Shown here one piece after another: positions 1 through 7,304 of a stretch of DNA of 26,547 nt (positions are counted from its first letter, which is position 1; every line of letters begins with the position of its first letter). This DNA comes from CAYYGL01 sp964471235 (lineage in GTDB: Bacteria > Calditrichota > Calditrichia > RBG-13-44-9 > J075): assembly GCA_964471235.1 (NCBI GenBank), contig CAYYGL010000053.1, forward strand, positions 1-26,547, given 5' to 3'. The notes below the pieces were generated by a model. The model was given only the letters and a program-made list of their open reading frames with translations, was not told the DNA's origin and did not search any database. Position numbers and translations under genes: made by a program.

Positions 1-604
1 ACTTATTATCACTGCCGCCGGTGCTGCCCAGCCCGGCTAAGGTTAATCCGTAGGGATAGTAATGGTTCTCCTGTTTTATGATGGCGTTGCCTGCCCCGTC
101 ATCCGCAAATAGTACCCGCACATTACCCAGGTGGTCTTTTATGCTGTACTGATACTCAAAGTTAGTGCCGTCGTATTCGACACGCCCTTCTGAAGTGTGG
201 AAGAAATCCAATACACCATCCACATACACAAAACTACCGATGTAATCCTTAACTACCGAGATACCGTCGCTGAAATATACCGTTTTTCTCATCCCGGCAA
301 AAGACGCAAACATCCCTGTTTGCAACCGGGATGAAATCTTCCAGGATTTCAATTTGTCGCCAGAGGCACTGTAAACCCATTCAATGCGGTTGTCGTTGCC
401 AAAGTCAACTTCGGTGGGAAGGTTCAATTCATTGTAAGTTACCGTAATTCCCTTATTATCATCACGGATCATATTCCCATTAGCATCATAGGCATACTCA
501 TCCGCACCGGAATAGACATTGCCGTTGCGAAAGTCGTAGTTGTAGTGGGTGGGCACCGCATCTTCCACGGCAATCAGTTGATTGACATGGAAGATATAGG
601 TAGG
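1..604 (-). pseudogene. RHS core C-terminal tip, copy 1 (orphan tip, continues past the window edge)
   Basis: The minus strand is open from an in-frame TAG at 605-607 to the window edge. It encodes the end of an RHS repeat-associated core: NQLIAVEDAVPTHYNYDFRN, then a YAYDANGNM block, DHLGNVRVLF, YYPYGL and GSTGGSDNK. It aligns block for block with the tips at 1745-2454 and 3690-4380. The upstream (5') limit lies just before the NQLIAVEDA block, as in copy 2, so this is a displaced tip without a signal peptide or filament body. The first in-frame ATG (470-472) lies well inside the core and has no convincing ribosome binding site. A 60-bp palindromic insertion (290-349) adds 20 residues in frame. 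The toxin domain must lie left of the window. RHS tips are normally exchanged by homologous recombination; calling this one silent is an inference. Confidence 0.72.
290..349. repeat. 60-bp palindromic (REP-like) insertion inside RHS tip copy 1
   Basis: Against the two other RHS tips, which run directly from the codons for LRKTVYF into EKL, this copy has exactly 60 extra bases. They contain nested inverted repeats: ATCCCGG (291-297) with CCGGGAT (326-332), GCAAA (306-310) with TTTGC (319-323), and GAAATC/GATTTC around 333-350. Because 60 is a multiple of three, the minus-strand RHS frame stays open and gains 20 residues (about SWKISSRLQTGMFASFAGM). It behaves like a palindromic element that tolerates insertion into coding sequence. 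No second copy of this exact sequence is visible in the window. Confidence 0.75.
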
Positions 605-689
605 CTATGCACTAGAGGTTGTGCACTATGATACCGATTCCAACTGAAGCAAACCTGTAATTTTTCTATAGAATAACTTTTTAGTAACC

Positions 690-1139
690 TTAGTACCTGG
701 TTATCATTAACGTATCTCTCGAAGCATTTATTTGAAACCTTATTCTTAGTTTATCATTAATATAAAGTTTTGAATTCTCCCATACCTTATACCATAGGGG
801 GCTCGCAAAGCGGTGTCGGAACATATCCACAGTATTACTGTCTGTTGCCAATATAATGGTATCAAGAATTCTGTCTTCTCCCACAAATGAATAAACATCC
901 GAACGAAACTTAAAATCTTTAAATTTTAACGTAGCATTTTCTTTCCTTATTTCATATCCTTCTAACATATAATGGTTATATTTCTCTATAACTGTATATC
1001 CATTATCTTTAAATTCCTGGATATTTATCTTCCGTGGAAGTTTGTCAATTACCAGTACACCTTTTTCGTGCAAACGATTACAGTTAACACAAATCAATAA
1101 TAACAAAAAGCTTATCAAATAATTTTTAAAAAGTCTCAT
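690..1139 (-). CDS. putative lipoprotein, candidate immunity protein for the RHS metallopeptidase toxin
   Basis: 149 residues. The N-terminus MRLFKNYLISFLLLLICVNC is a type II signal peptide with a lipobox ending at Cys20, so the mature protein should be lipid-anchored in the periplasm or outer membrane. The rest (a K/I/N-rich mixed alpha/beta pattern ending in DTLMITRY) matches no family I recognise. Its start overlaps the end of the RHS-toxin gene by 14 bases and has a good AGGAGT six bases upstream of the ATG, so it is translationally coupled to the toxin. Position directly behind a polymorphic toxin tip is the classic place of an immunity gene. That role is inferred from context only. Its A+T-rich composition differs from the housekeeping half of the window. 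Confidence 0.7.
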   Translation of the reverse strand: MRLFKNYLISFLLLLICVNCNRLHEKGVLVIDKLPRKINIQEFKDNGYTVIEKYNHYMLEGYEIRKENATLKFKDFKFRSDVYSFVGEDRILDTIILATDSNTVDMFRHRFASPLWYKVWENSKLYINDKLRIRFQINASRDTLMITRY

Positions 1140-2454
1140 TGAACCACTCCTTTATATTATCCCACGTCTTTTCCCACCAGGTTCTATCGTCGTGAAATTC
1201 TATCATAGTCTCAATGTTTTCAAAAGTCTTTGGTTTGTATCCTTTTTGCTCCAATAACTTAACATAGTAATTAACGCTTTCACTACCCATCTTGACTTCC
1301 TTGTGCTGCTCGCCACCCACATACATCCAAACCTCCTTGCCGCTTTGAGCTTCAACGATTTTAAACACCATGTATAAACCATGGGTTAATTCATGATCCG
1401 CTGTTTTAGCACCGGGCTCTTCAGCCAATGTCCAACGATCATATTCTATACCATCAGGATTCAATAATATTTCGAAACTAAATTCTGAATTAGGATCGAT
1501 ATAGTACCGGCCTGACTTTGTTTGCTCTGCTGCCTGATTAATGGTCAATTTCTCACCATTAATATATGCTTCTGTCTTACCAGCAGCAACAGAACTACTA
1601 TATGAAAATCTGAAATCAAATTTTTCCAATGGTCCTCCTTTTCCAAATAATCCAACAAATTTCGCAAATTCTTCACTTGAAAGTGCATAATCCCTAAATG
1701 TGGGATTATTCCATAACTTACGTCCAATTGAAATATCATTTCCATCAGGGTCTATAAATTTTACAGGTAGGTTTGCTGCATAAATATAAGGCGAGTAAAA
1801 CTCATCCGCCGGGTCAATGCTGTGCCACAGGCCCAGCTGTGGATCATAATATCGCGCCCCGTAGTGGTACCAATACAGGTTGTGCTCATCCTCAAGCTCT
1901 TTGCCGTTGTAGAGGAACTTATTATCACTACCGCCGGTGCTGCCAATGCCGGCTAACTGCAAGCCAAAGGGATAGTAGTGTACCACTTGTTTTATTACCA
2001 GCGTGTCGCTGTCGCTCGCGGCAAACAGCACGCGGGTGTTGCCCAAGTGGTCTTTTATGGCATACTGATACTCAAAACTGCCGTTATCGTGCTCTACCCG
2101 GCCTTCGCTGGTGTGAAAAAAGTCTAACGCACCATCCTTGTAAACAAAGCTACCGATGTAATCCGTAACCACCGAAACGCCGCCGCTGAAATATACCGTT
2201 TTTCTTAATTTTTCGCCAGAGGCGGAGTAAATCCATTCGATGCGGTTGTCGTTGCCAAAGTCTACTTCGGTGGGGAGGTTCAATTCATTGTAAGTTACCG
2301 TAATTCCCTTATTATCATCCCTGGTCATATTCCCATTGGCATCATAGGCATACTCATCCGCGCCGGAATAGACGTTGCCGTTGCGAAAGTCATAGTTGTA
2401 GTGGGTGGGTACCGCATCTTCCACGGCAATCAGTTGATTGCCGTGGTATAACAT
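1126..2454 (-). CDS. RHS tip copy 2 fused to a C-terminal HExxH metallopeptidase toxin domain
   Basis: 442 residues in two parts. Residues 1-239 are RHS core tip, with YAYDANGNM near 36-43, DHLGNTRVLF near 135-144, YYPFGL near 160-165, the YHYGARYYDPQLGLWHSIDP signature at 196-215, and the boundary PVKFIDPDGND at 230-240. Residues 241-442 are the variable toxin domain. It contains HELTH at 354-358, a HExxH zinc-peptidase motif in an ADHELTHGLYM context, with further candidate ligands around 384-392. The ATG at 2454 has an in-frame TAG 18 bases upstream and no Shine-Dalgarno, so this is a tip cut from a larger RHS gene rather than a complete secreted protein. The toxin part is more A+T-rich than the core, as expected for swapped tips. 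The RHS identity is certain; the peptidase call is good; the target is unknown. Confidence 0.82.
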   Translation of the reverse strand: MLYHGNQLIAVEDAVPTHYNYDFRNGNVYSGADEYAYDANGNMTRDDNKGITVTYNELNLPTEVDFGNDNRIEWIYSASGEKLRKTVYFSGGVSVVTDYIGSFVYKDGALDFFHTSEGRVEHDNGSFEYQYAIKDHLGNTRVLFAASDSDTLVIKQVVHYYPFGLQLAGIGSTGGSDNKFLYNGKELEDEHNLYWYHYGARYYDPQLGLWHSIDPADEFYSPYIYAANLPVKFIDPDGNDISIGRKLWNNPTFRDYALSSEEFAKFVGLFGKGGPLEKFDFRFSYSSSVAAGKTEAYINGEKLTINQAAEQTKSGRYYIDPNSEFSFEILLNPDGIEYDRWTLAEEPGAKTADHELTHGLYMVFKIVEAQSGKEVWMYVGGEQHKEVKMGSESVNYYVKLLEQKGYKPKTFENIETMIEFHDDRTWWEKTWDNIKEWFNETF

Positions 2455-2687
2455 TAGTAAGGTAATAGACTAACCAAAAATATTTAAAATTTGGCCCTTT
2501 CTACCACAGAGAGCATCAAAAGTGGTTTCAAGTTCATAAAAACCTTATAATTATCTTCGGTTCATCAAATTTACAATCTCGATAAAAATTGGGAACTGAA
2601 GAATTTGTAAGTTTATTATCTGTTTAACTTATGAGAATATAATTCAGAGACAAATTCTCAGTTTCCGCCCCTTAAGAGGCTAATATC
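2455..2687. other. A+T-rich spacer between two RHS toxin cassettes
   Basis: No reading frame of note. An imperfect inverted repeat lies near 2632-2661 (GAGAAT ... ATTCTC), and a short dyad GCCTCTTAAGGGGC at 2670-2683 sits just after the immunity gene stop. Neither is followed by a convincing T-run, so I do not call a terminator. Confidence 0.4.
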
Positions 2688-3068
2688 TCACTGTTTATCT
2701 TTTTTAATGGATTTTAAGATTCGATTATCTTTTAAAACAATCTTATGACCATCATAAAATCTGATGAGTGATTTTAGTTCCTCCAAACTAATTTGTTCAC
2801 CATCAATTCTAAACAAGGCACTATCTATGACCTCACCATCATAATCGTTATAGATTGTACACAAGAACAAATTTGTCTGATTAGGTATATTTCTACAATC
2901 TATCCAAGTTCCTCCTTCTGCTCCGCCTGTCCAAACAGCAGTTAGTGGCACATTTGCGGGTCTTTTAGGCATGGAAATTTTGGGTTTACAAAAATAAACG
3001 AAAGCCAATAGCAATATTGTAACTATAGCTATAATCAAAACAATGCCAGTTAAGATGTTTCTAATCAT
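2688..3068 (-). CDS. small membrane-anchored protein, candidate immunity protein for the RHS cysteine-peptidase toxin
   Basis: 126 residues if translation starts at the ATG at 3068. I choose this over the upstream in-frame start at 3173 because it has GGAGGAGA immediately upstream and overlaps the toxin stop by 8 bases, the usual coupled arrangement. Residues 1-27 (MIRNILTGIVLIIAIVTILL and following) form one strong transmembrane helix. The remainder is a soluble domain with the pattern TAVWTGGAEGGTWIDCR and a lysine-rich end. It matches no family I can name. It directly follows the toxin-bearing RHS tip on the same strand, so immunity is the natural reading. The membrane anchor would place it where it can meet a toxin delivered to the periplasm or inner membrane. 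The function is inferred from position only. Confidence 0.68.
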   Translation of the reverse strand: MIRNILTGIVLIIAIVTILLLAFVYFCKPKISMPKRPANVPLTAVWTGGAEGGTWIDCRNIPNQTNLFLCTIYNDYDGEVIDSALFRIDGEQISLEELKSLIRFYDGHKIVLKDNRILKSIKKDKQ

Positions 3069-4944
3069 CGTCTCCTCCACCAAACAAATCAAACAAACCC
3101 CACAAGTTCCAAATACTACGGTTCTTAGATATAGTTGTAGTGTTGTTTTTGTAGTTATGATCCAAATTACCATATTCGATTCTTATCTCCTTAATAATTG
3201 ACTCTGGAGAAGGATCAATTATTGTGGGAACGTCAACACCACCCGTTTCTAATACATCAATCACAAAGTGTGCACAGTTATTAATGACCACATTGTAACG
3301 TTGTCTGTCTGGATTATTATTTGCAGCCATTCTTGCTTCTGCATATTCATTCATTTTTTTAAATTGATCATTTTTGATATAAGAACCAAGAATATTTTTC
3401 TTTTGTCCAGATCTTGATGCAATAAAATGTAATACGTTGTTTAAAGACGCTTCTGTTGGCATTCCCGTTTTGTCGTCAATAACTACGTCAGGTACTGGAA
3501 TATTTCTTACGATGCCCATATTTTCAGCATCATATCTTCCATACTCATAGTACTTTGTTAAACCTGTTTCTGGGTCAATAAGCAAAATACCTGCGTGGCC
3601 CAATGGTAGTTTACCAATTCGACGTATTCCTGTGTGAACTTGATAATCTTCAAAAACGATGGGAATAGCATCTTTCCCATCAGGATCAAGAAACATCACA
3701 GGATTATTGCGAACATAAACATAAGGCGAGTAAAACTCATCCGCCGGATCAATGCTGTGCCACAGGCCCAGTTGCGGGTCATAAAACCTCGCCCCGTAGT
3801 GGTACCAATACAGGTTATGCTCATCCTCAAGCTCTTTGCCGTTGTAGAGGAACTTATTATCACTGCCGCCGGTGCTGCCAATGCCGGCTAACTGCAAGCC
3901 AAAGGGGTAGTAGTGCGCCACTTGTTTTATTACCAGCGTGTCGCTGTCGCTTGCGGCAAACAGCACCCGGGTGTTGCCTAAATGGTCTGTTATTTTGTAC
4001 TGATATTCAAAGTTGCTGCCATCTACCTCTACCCGGCCCTCAGCAGTATGGAAAAAGTCTAACGCACCCTCCTTGTAAACAAAGCTGCCCACATAATCCG
4101 TAACAACGGAAACGCCGCTGTTGAAATATACGGTTTTTCTTAATTTTTCGCCAGAGGCGGAGTAAATCCACTCAATGCGGTTGTCGTTGCCAAAGTCAAC
4201 TTCGGTGGGAAGGTTCAATTCATTGTAAGTTACCGTAATTCCCTTATTATCATCCCGGGTCATATTCCCATTGGCATCATAGGCATACTCATCCGCGCCG
4301 GAATAAACGACGCCGTTGCGGAAGTCGTAGTTGTAGTGGGTGGGCACCGCATCTTCCACGGCAATCAGTTGATTGCCGTGGTAGGCATAGGTCAACCGGT
4401 CAATGTAGCCGCCGGGATCGTCGGGGCCGCGGCGGTCAAGCGTCTTTATGTTGCCGTTCAGATCGTAGCTGAGGTTGGAAACGCTGTATTGATCATACTC
4501 CTGCCCGCTCCAACTGCCGCTGTTGTTCCGGGCATATTGGGCATAAAGCAACTGGTTGATGCCGTCATATCCATAGCCGTAGCCCCGCTTTACATTATCC
4601 GGGGCGCTTTTCCATACCACGGCGGAGATGTTGCCGTTATACTGGGGATCGCCGTTCAGCGCGGGCAACCCCTCCTGGTAATACAGCCGCATACCGAACA
4701 GGTCGCCTTCGCCGTCGCTCAAATCTTCATCGTTAATCTGCGTCAGCCAGCCCCGTTCGTTGTAGGTAAAATCCACCGACTGTAAAAAGTTGTTGCCCCC
4801 ATCGGTGGAATGCAAGTTTTTTTCGATGAGCTGTCCCAATTCGTTGTAGGTGTTGGCAACCAGTAGAATTTCCGTTCCGCCGTTGATTTTGTGGAACACC
4901 CGGGTCACCCGCCCGGCGTGGTCGTACTGGTAGCGTTTTTCCAC
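3061..4944 (-). CDS. RHS repeat protein fragment (copy 3) with C-terminal permuted NlpC/P60-like cysteine peptidase toxin domain
   Basis: 627 residues, the longest RHS piece here. YD-type repeats occupy about 1-240 (KRYQYDHAGRVTRVF, NTYNELGQLI, YNERGWLTQI, YGYDGINQLLYA, YDLNGNIKTLDRR). The core tip follows to the DPDGKD boundary at about 420-425. The toxin domain (about 426-627) has LGHAGILLID with His450, an acidic residue near 468, and NNCAHFVIDVL with Cys557. His before Cys is the order in circularly permuted NlpC/P60 or LRAT-like papain folds, so a peptidase, amidase or acyltransferase activity is plausible. The tail is glycine/aspartate-rich (GGGDDD). The listed start is GTG with no ribosome binding site. 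The same frame is open upstream only to a TGA near 4967, so the N-terminal filament and signal are missing. Confidence 0.82.
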   Translation of the reverse strand: MEKRYQYDHAGRVTRVFHKINGGTEILLVANTYNELGQLIEKNLHSTDGGNNFLQSVDFTYNERGWLTQINDEDLSDGEGDLFGMRLYYQEGLPALNGDPQYNGNISAVVWKSAPDNVKRGYGYGYDGINQLLYAQYARNNSGSWSGQEYDQYSVSNLSYDLNGNIKTLDRRGPDDPGGYIDRLTYAYHGNQLIAVEDAVPTHYNYDFRNGVVYSGADEYAYDANGNMTRDDNKGITVTYNELNLPTEVDFGNDNRIEWIYSASGEKLRKTVYFNSGVSVVTDYVGSFVYKEGALDFFHTAEGRVEVDGSNFEYQYKITDHLGNTRVLFAASDSDTLVIKQVAHYYPFGLQLAGIGSTGGSDNKFLYNGKELEDEHNLYWYHYGARFYDPQLGLWHSIDPADEFYSPYVYVRNNPVMFLDPDGKDAIPIVFEDYQVHTGIRRIGKLPLGHAGILLIDPETGLTKYYEYGRYDAENMGIVRNIPVPDVVIDDKTGMPTEASLNNVLHFIASRSGQKKNILGSYIKNDQFKKMNEYAEARMAANNNPDRQRYNVVINNCAHFVIDVLETGGVDVPTIIDPSPESIIKEIRIEYGNLDHNYKNNTTTISKNRSIWNLWGLFDLFGGGDDD

Positions 4945-5109
4945 CGTGGTGGTGCCGGTAAAGGGTCACCCGAATATTACCCCGGCTTGTCCCTGCGCAT
5001 GCAGGGATGGTCTTTAATAAAAAAGTAGTCTTCTTCGTTATTGGTGGCATCTACAGACTTCTAACCGGAAAGTTCTCCGCCAGTAGAAGAGGAACCACAT
5101 GTAGAAAGC
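4945..5109 (-). pseudogene. degraded 5' RHS remnant interrupted by a palindromic hairpin
   Basis: In minus-strand frames upstream of the RHS fragment one can read TFTGTTTVEKRYQYD in the RHS frame, then a TGA. Another frame gives DATNNEEDYFFIK. Between them sits the perfect hairpin CCCTGC-GCAT-GCAGGG (4991-5006), which looks like a small REP-type insertion that destroyed the continuous frame. The region therefore looks like the broken edge of a once longer RHS gene. Alternatively it is only intergenic sequence; the evidence for homology upstream of the hairpin is weak. Confidence 0.42.
4990..5007. repeat. short REP-like hairpin
   Basis: TCCCTGCGCATGCAGGGA: six-base arms plus flanking T/A around a GCAT loop. 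In the minus-strand frame it reads IPACAG, the peptide typical of REP-type palindromes translated in this frame in many genomes (known from general experience). It sits at the point where the RHS reading frame breaks. Confidence 0.5.
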
Positions 5110-5475
5110 TTATTTATTTCCTGGATGGGATCTGCTCTTTGTTAAATCGCAGAAGGATTTGGCAAATTTTTTCCAAAACGAGGAAGGACAATTCCCAATT
5201 TTGGTGATAACATCCATCTCTCTCAGTGTAGCCAGGCGATCCACTTTCACAACCGAGTTCACCCGTAATCCGGTTTGATTAAACCATTTCTCAGTCTTGC
5301 TAATGAGTAGTTCTCTTTCACCTACTTTGTCCGGCACAACGGAACTGATAGCACAAATTACCAGGTCTTTGTATTTATCCTTCGTACGGGTTATCACTAG
5401 GGCCGGCCTAACTTTGGTTTGAGAGAGAGCGGTAAATGGAAAGCGAATTAGAATAATGTCACCCGAAACAATCAT
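5110..5475 (-). CDS. MazF/PemK-family endoribonuclease toxin
   Basis: 121 residues. The N-terminus MIVSGDIILIRFPFTALSQT followed by KVRPALVITR is the family signature: GD near 5-6, the FPF motif, then RPALV, forming the SH3-like barrel. The middle segment KDLVICAISSVVP fits the following strands, and GLRVNSVVKVDRLATLREMD matches the conserved strand that carries the S/T-x-V-x-x-D-R pattern. MazF-type toxins cleave mRNA in the cytoplasm. The gene starts inside the last bases of the upstream gene (4-base ATGA overlap), the arrangement of a toxin with its antitoxin. The C-terminal 20 residues (KSRSHPGNK end) are unlike typical family ends and could have been altered by the nearby RHS rearrangement. 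Confidence in the family is high; cleavage specificity cannot be read from sequence. Confidence 0.87.
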   Translation of the reverse strand: MIVSGDIILIRFPFTALSQTKVRPALVITRTKDKYKDLVICAISSVVPDKVGERELLISKTEKWFNQTGLRVNSVVKVDRLATLREMDVITKIGNCPSSFWKKFAKSFCDLTKSRSHPGNK

Positions 5476-5684
5476 TTCGCATGATTATCCAATTCAAGAA
5501 AATCCTGGTAAATAACCTCCCGAGGGTCATTCCAGAAAGAAAAGGCATTCTCACTTAGTTTTAAAAACCCTAACCGCTCCAATTCCCTGAGAAGCTCTTC
5601 ATCGGAAAAAAAATGAGCAAAGAGTAATTCCAATTCCTTCTGAGGCAATCTTTTAATTTCTTGAATTATTTCCTGAATAGACAT
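5472..5684 (-). CDS. putative antitoxin of the MazF-like toxin
   Basis: 70 residues, MSIQEIIQEIKRLPQKELEL then an F/L-rich helix and FWNDPREVIYQDFLELDNHAK. It has no AbrB-type MazE domain or ribbon-helix-helix that I recognise. The N-terminal IQEIKRLPQKELELLFAHF resembles the helical 'I-x-x-L-P-x-x-E' opening common in small antitoxins of Gram-negative toxin-antitoxin pairs. The C-terminal part, with FWNDPREV and acidic residues, is the likely toxin-binding tail. It overlaps the toxin by 4 bases and comes first, as expected. A perfect 6+6 palindrome lies about 52-67 bases upstream of its start and may be the autoregulatory operator. The ribosome binding site is weak (TTAGGT seven bases upstream). 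The role is inferred from coupling to the toxin. Confidence 0.7.
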   Translation of the reverse strand: MSIQEIIQEIKRLPQKELELLFAHFFSDEELLRELERLGFLKLSENAFSFWNDPREVIYQDFLELDNHAK

Positions 5685-5735
5685 TTTGTACCTAATCTTT
5701 TTTTAAAAAAGTAAAATTATTGCACGAAAAAAGCA

Positions 5736-5751
5736 AGAGAATTTGTTCTCT
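5736..5751. promoter_or_regulatory. palindrome upstream of the toxin-antitoxin pair (candidate operator)
   Basis: AGAGAATTTGTTCTCT: perfect AGAGAA/TTCTCT arms with a 4-base centre, upstream of the antitoxin start at 5684 on the minus strand. A+T-rich sequence with TTGCTT-like and AATAAT-like boxes lies between it and the gene. Autoregulation of toxin-antitoxin promoters is normal, so an operator is plausible, but no binding protein can be assigned. Confidence 0.42.
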
Positions 5752-6062
5752 CATCTTCTCTCCTAAACCGAATCTTGGCAAAGCGCTGGCGTGCATGGCG
5801 GTAATATGCACCGCTCCGCTGCCAGTGGGTTTAATAGAAATGCCCGCTTCAATTTCCTCTGGCGAGCTGCGATTGATGTTGCACTTGTTGCTCGTCATTC
5901 GTCATTAGCGGTCGTTTGGTGAGATTTAGAGTTTAAAGTGTATCACCCATCCCAAATCCGTTAAATGTCTTCCCCGATGAGTGAATATACCATTTCTCAA
6001 TTTAAATTGATTTATCCGGAAAAGTGAGATAACTTTAACAGTAACAGTTGAGGGGGATTGTT
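5752..6062. other. gene-free spacer between the toxin-antitoxin pair and the radical SAM gene
   Basis: About 310 bases without a supported gene. On minus, 5755-5898 reads EEIEAGISIKPTGSGAVHIT and beyond, which looks protein-like but matches nothing I know, has no good start context and could be a relic or a shared intergenic repeat. TCGTCATTCGTCAT (about 5884-5897) is a short direct repeat. AGGGGG at 6051-6056, seven to eight bases before the ATG at 6063, is the ribosome binding site of the next gene. Confidence 0.35.
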
Positions 6063-7205
6063 ATGGGCATCGTCAAATCTTCGGAGAAAAAGCAAGGCGA
6101 ATTTTCCAGACGCCCCGGGGATGTTGTTTCCAACGGAATCCGCCCGCCCCTCGCCGGCCACATCCCCCTGACAGCCGTTCTGGATTCCCTCACCCGGGAA
6201 GGCGAGTTGTATGAATCCCTGTCCGACAAAACGGTACGCTGCTCCGCCTGCGGACATTATTGCAAAATAAAACCGGGAAAGCGCGGCATCTGCCAGGTGC
6301 GGTTTAACCGGGATGGAAAGCTCTATGTGCCCTGGGGATATGTCTCCGCCCTGCAATGCGACCCCACGGAAAAGAAGCCCTTCTATCATGTGTATCCCGG
6401 TTCTCTGACCATGACCTTTGGCATGCACGGCTGCGATCTGCACTGCCCCTATTGCCAGAATTGGGATATTTCCCAGACCCTGCGGGATGCCCGCGCCGGT
6501 AGACGACCTTCTGAAGTTGCCCCCGAACGCATTGTGTCGCTGGCAAAGCAATACGGCGCCCGCTGCGTTGCCAGTTCTTACAATGAACCGTTGATCACCT
6601 CGGAGTGGGCAAAAGCGGTCTTTCAACCGGCAAAAAAATCCGGGTTTACCTGTTTTTATGTCTCCAACGGCAATGCCACCCGGGAGGTGCTGGAATATCT
6701 CCGCCCCTGCACTGACGGCTTCAACATCGATTTAAAAAGCATGCGGGATCGCAATTATCGCACCCTGGGCACCACGTTGCAGCGGGTGCTGGATAGCATT
6801 CAGATGGTATATGAGATGGGGTTCTGGCTGGAGATTGTCACCTTGCTGGTGCCGGGGTTTAATGACAGCGAGGCGGAAATTCGAGAGGCGGCGCAATTTA
6901 TCAAATCCGTTTCCCCGGATATTCCCTGGCATGTCACCGCTTTTCATCCCGACTATAAAATGACCGGACCGTCAGCGACACCGGCAAAAACGATCATCCG
7001 GGCGGCGGAAATTGGCTATGGGGAAGGGCTGCACTTTGTTTATGGCGGCAACCTGCCCGGCGGGGTGAATGAATACGAAAACACCTATTGCCCGAGTTGC
7101 AAAACCGTGGTAGTAGAGCGGTATGGATATCGAATATTGAAAAACCGTGTCGGAACGGATGGCAGGTGTCCCTCCTGTGGGATCGTAATCCCGGGAATGT
7201 GGTAA
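6063..7205 (+). CDS. AmmeMemoRadiSam-type radical SAM enzyme (pyruvate formate-lyase activating enzyme-like)
   Basis: 380 residues from the ATG at 6063, which has AGGGGG upstream; a TTG at 6048 is in frame but lacks a site. The radical SAM cluster motif is CDLHCPYC (C-x3-C-x2-C) in a FGMHGCDLHCPYCQNWDIS context, close to the family of PFL-activase-like enzymes known as AmmeMemoRadiSam radical SAM proteins. An N-terminal cysteine set (CSACGHYCKIKPGKRGICQV) precedes it, and a C-terminal zinc ribbon (CPSCKTVVV ... CPSCGIVIPGMW) follows; both are typical of this family. SNGNATREVLEYL and HVTAFHPDYKM are further conserved stretches of the TIM barrel. The substrate is unknown. The usual partner genes (Memo-like and AMMECR1-like) are not in the window. 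It stands alone on plus, about 100 bases ahead of fumarase. Confidence 0.88.
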   Translation: MGIVKSSEKKQGEFSRRPGDVVSNGIRPPLAGHIPLTAVLDSLTREGELYESLSDKTVRCSACGHYCKIKPGKRGICQVRFNRDGKLYVPWGYVSALQCDPTEKKPFYHVYPGSLTMTFGMHGCDLHCPYCQNWDISQTLRDARAGRRPSEVAPERIVSLAKQYGARCVASSYNEPLITSEWAKAVFQPAKKSGFTCFYVSNGNATREVLEYLRPCTDGFNIDLKSMRDRNYRTLGTTLQRVLDSIQMVYEMGFWLEIVTLLVPGFNDSEAEIREAAQFIKSVSPDIPWHVTAFHPDYKMTGPSATPAKTIIRAAEIGYGEGLHFVYGGNLPGGVNEYENTYCPSCKTVVVERYGYRILKNRVGTDGRCPSCGIVIPGMW

Positions 7206-7304
7206 CAGAGAGGGGTTTACGGTTTTCCGGATGTTTCCCGGTTGATCGTTTAAAATAACAGAAGTTCAAACACAAACGAATTACTTAGCACGAAGGAGGT
7301 TGAA

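Noticed and set aside
3068..3173. Upstream start at 3173 for the membrane-anchored immunity candidate
   Set aside because: The extra 35 residues overlap the toxin coding sequence in another frame, whereas the ATG at 3068 has a strong GGAGGAGA site and a normal short overlap.
6012..6626. A 204-residue minus-strand open frame opposite the radical SAM gene
   Set aside because: It mirrors the radical SAM cysteine-motif region, which clearly codes on plus; the peptide is low-complexity and matches nothing.
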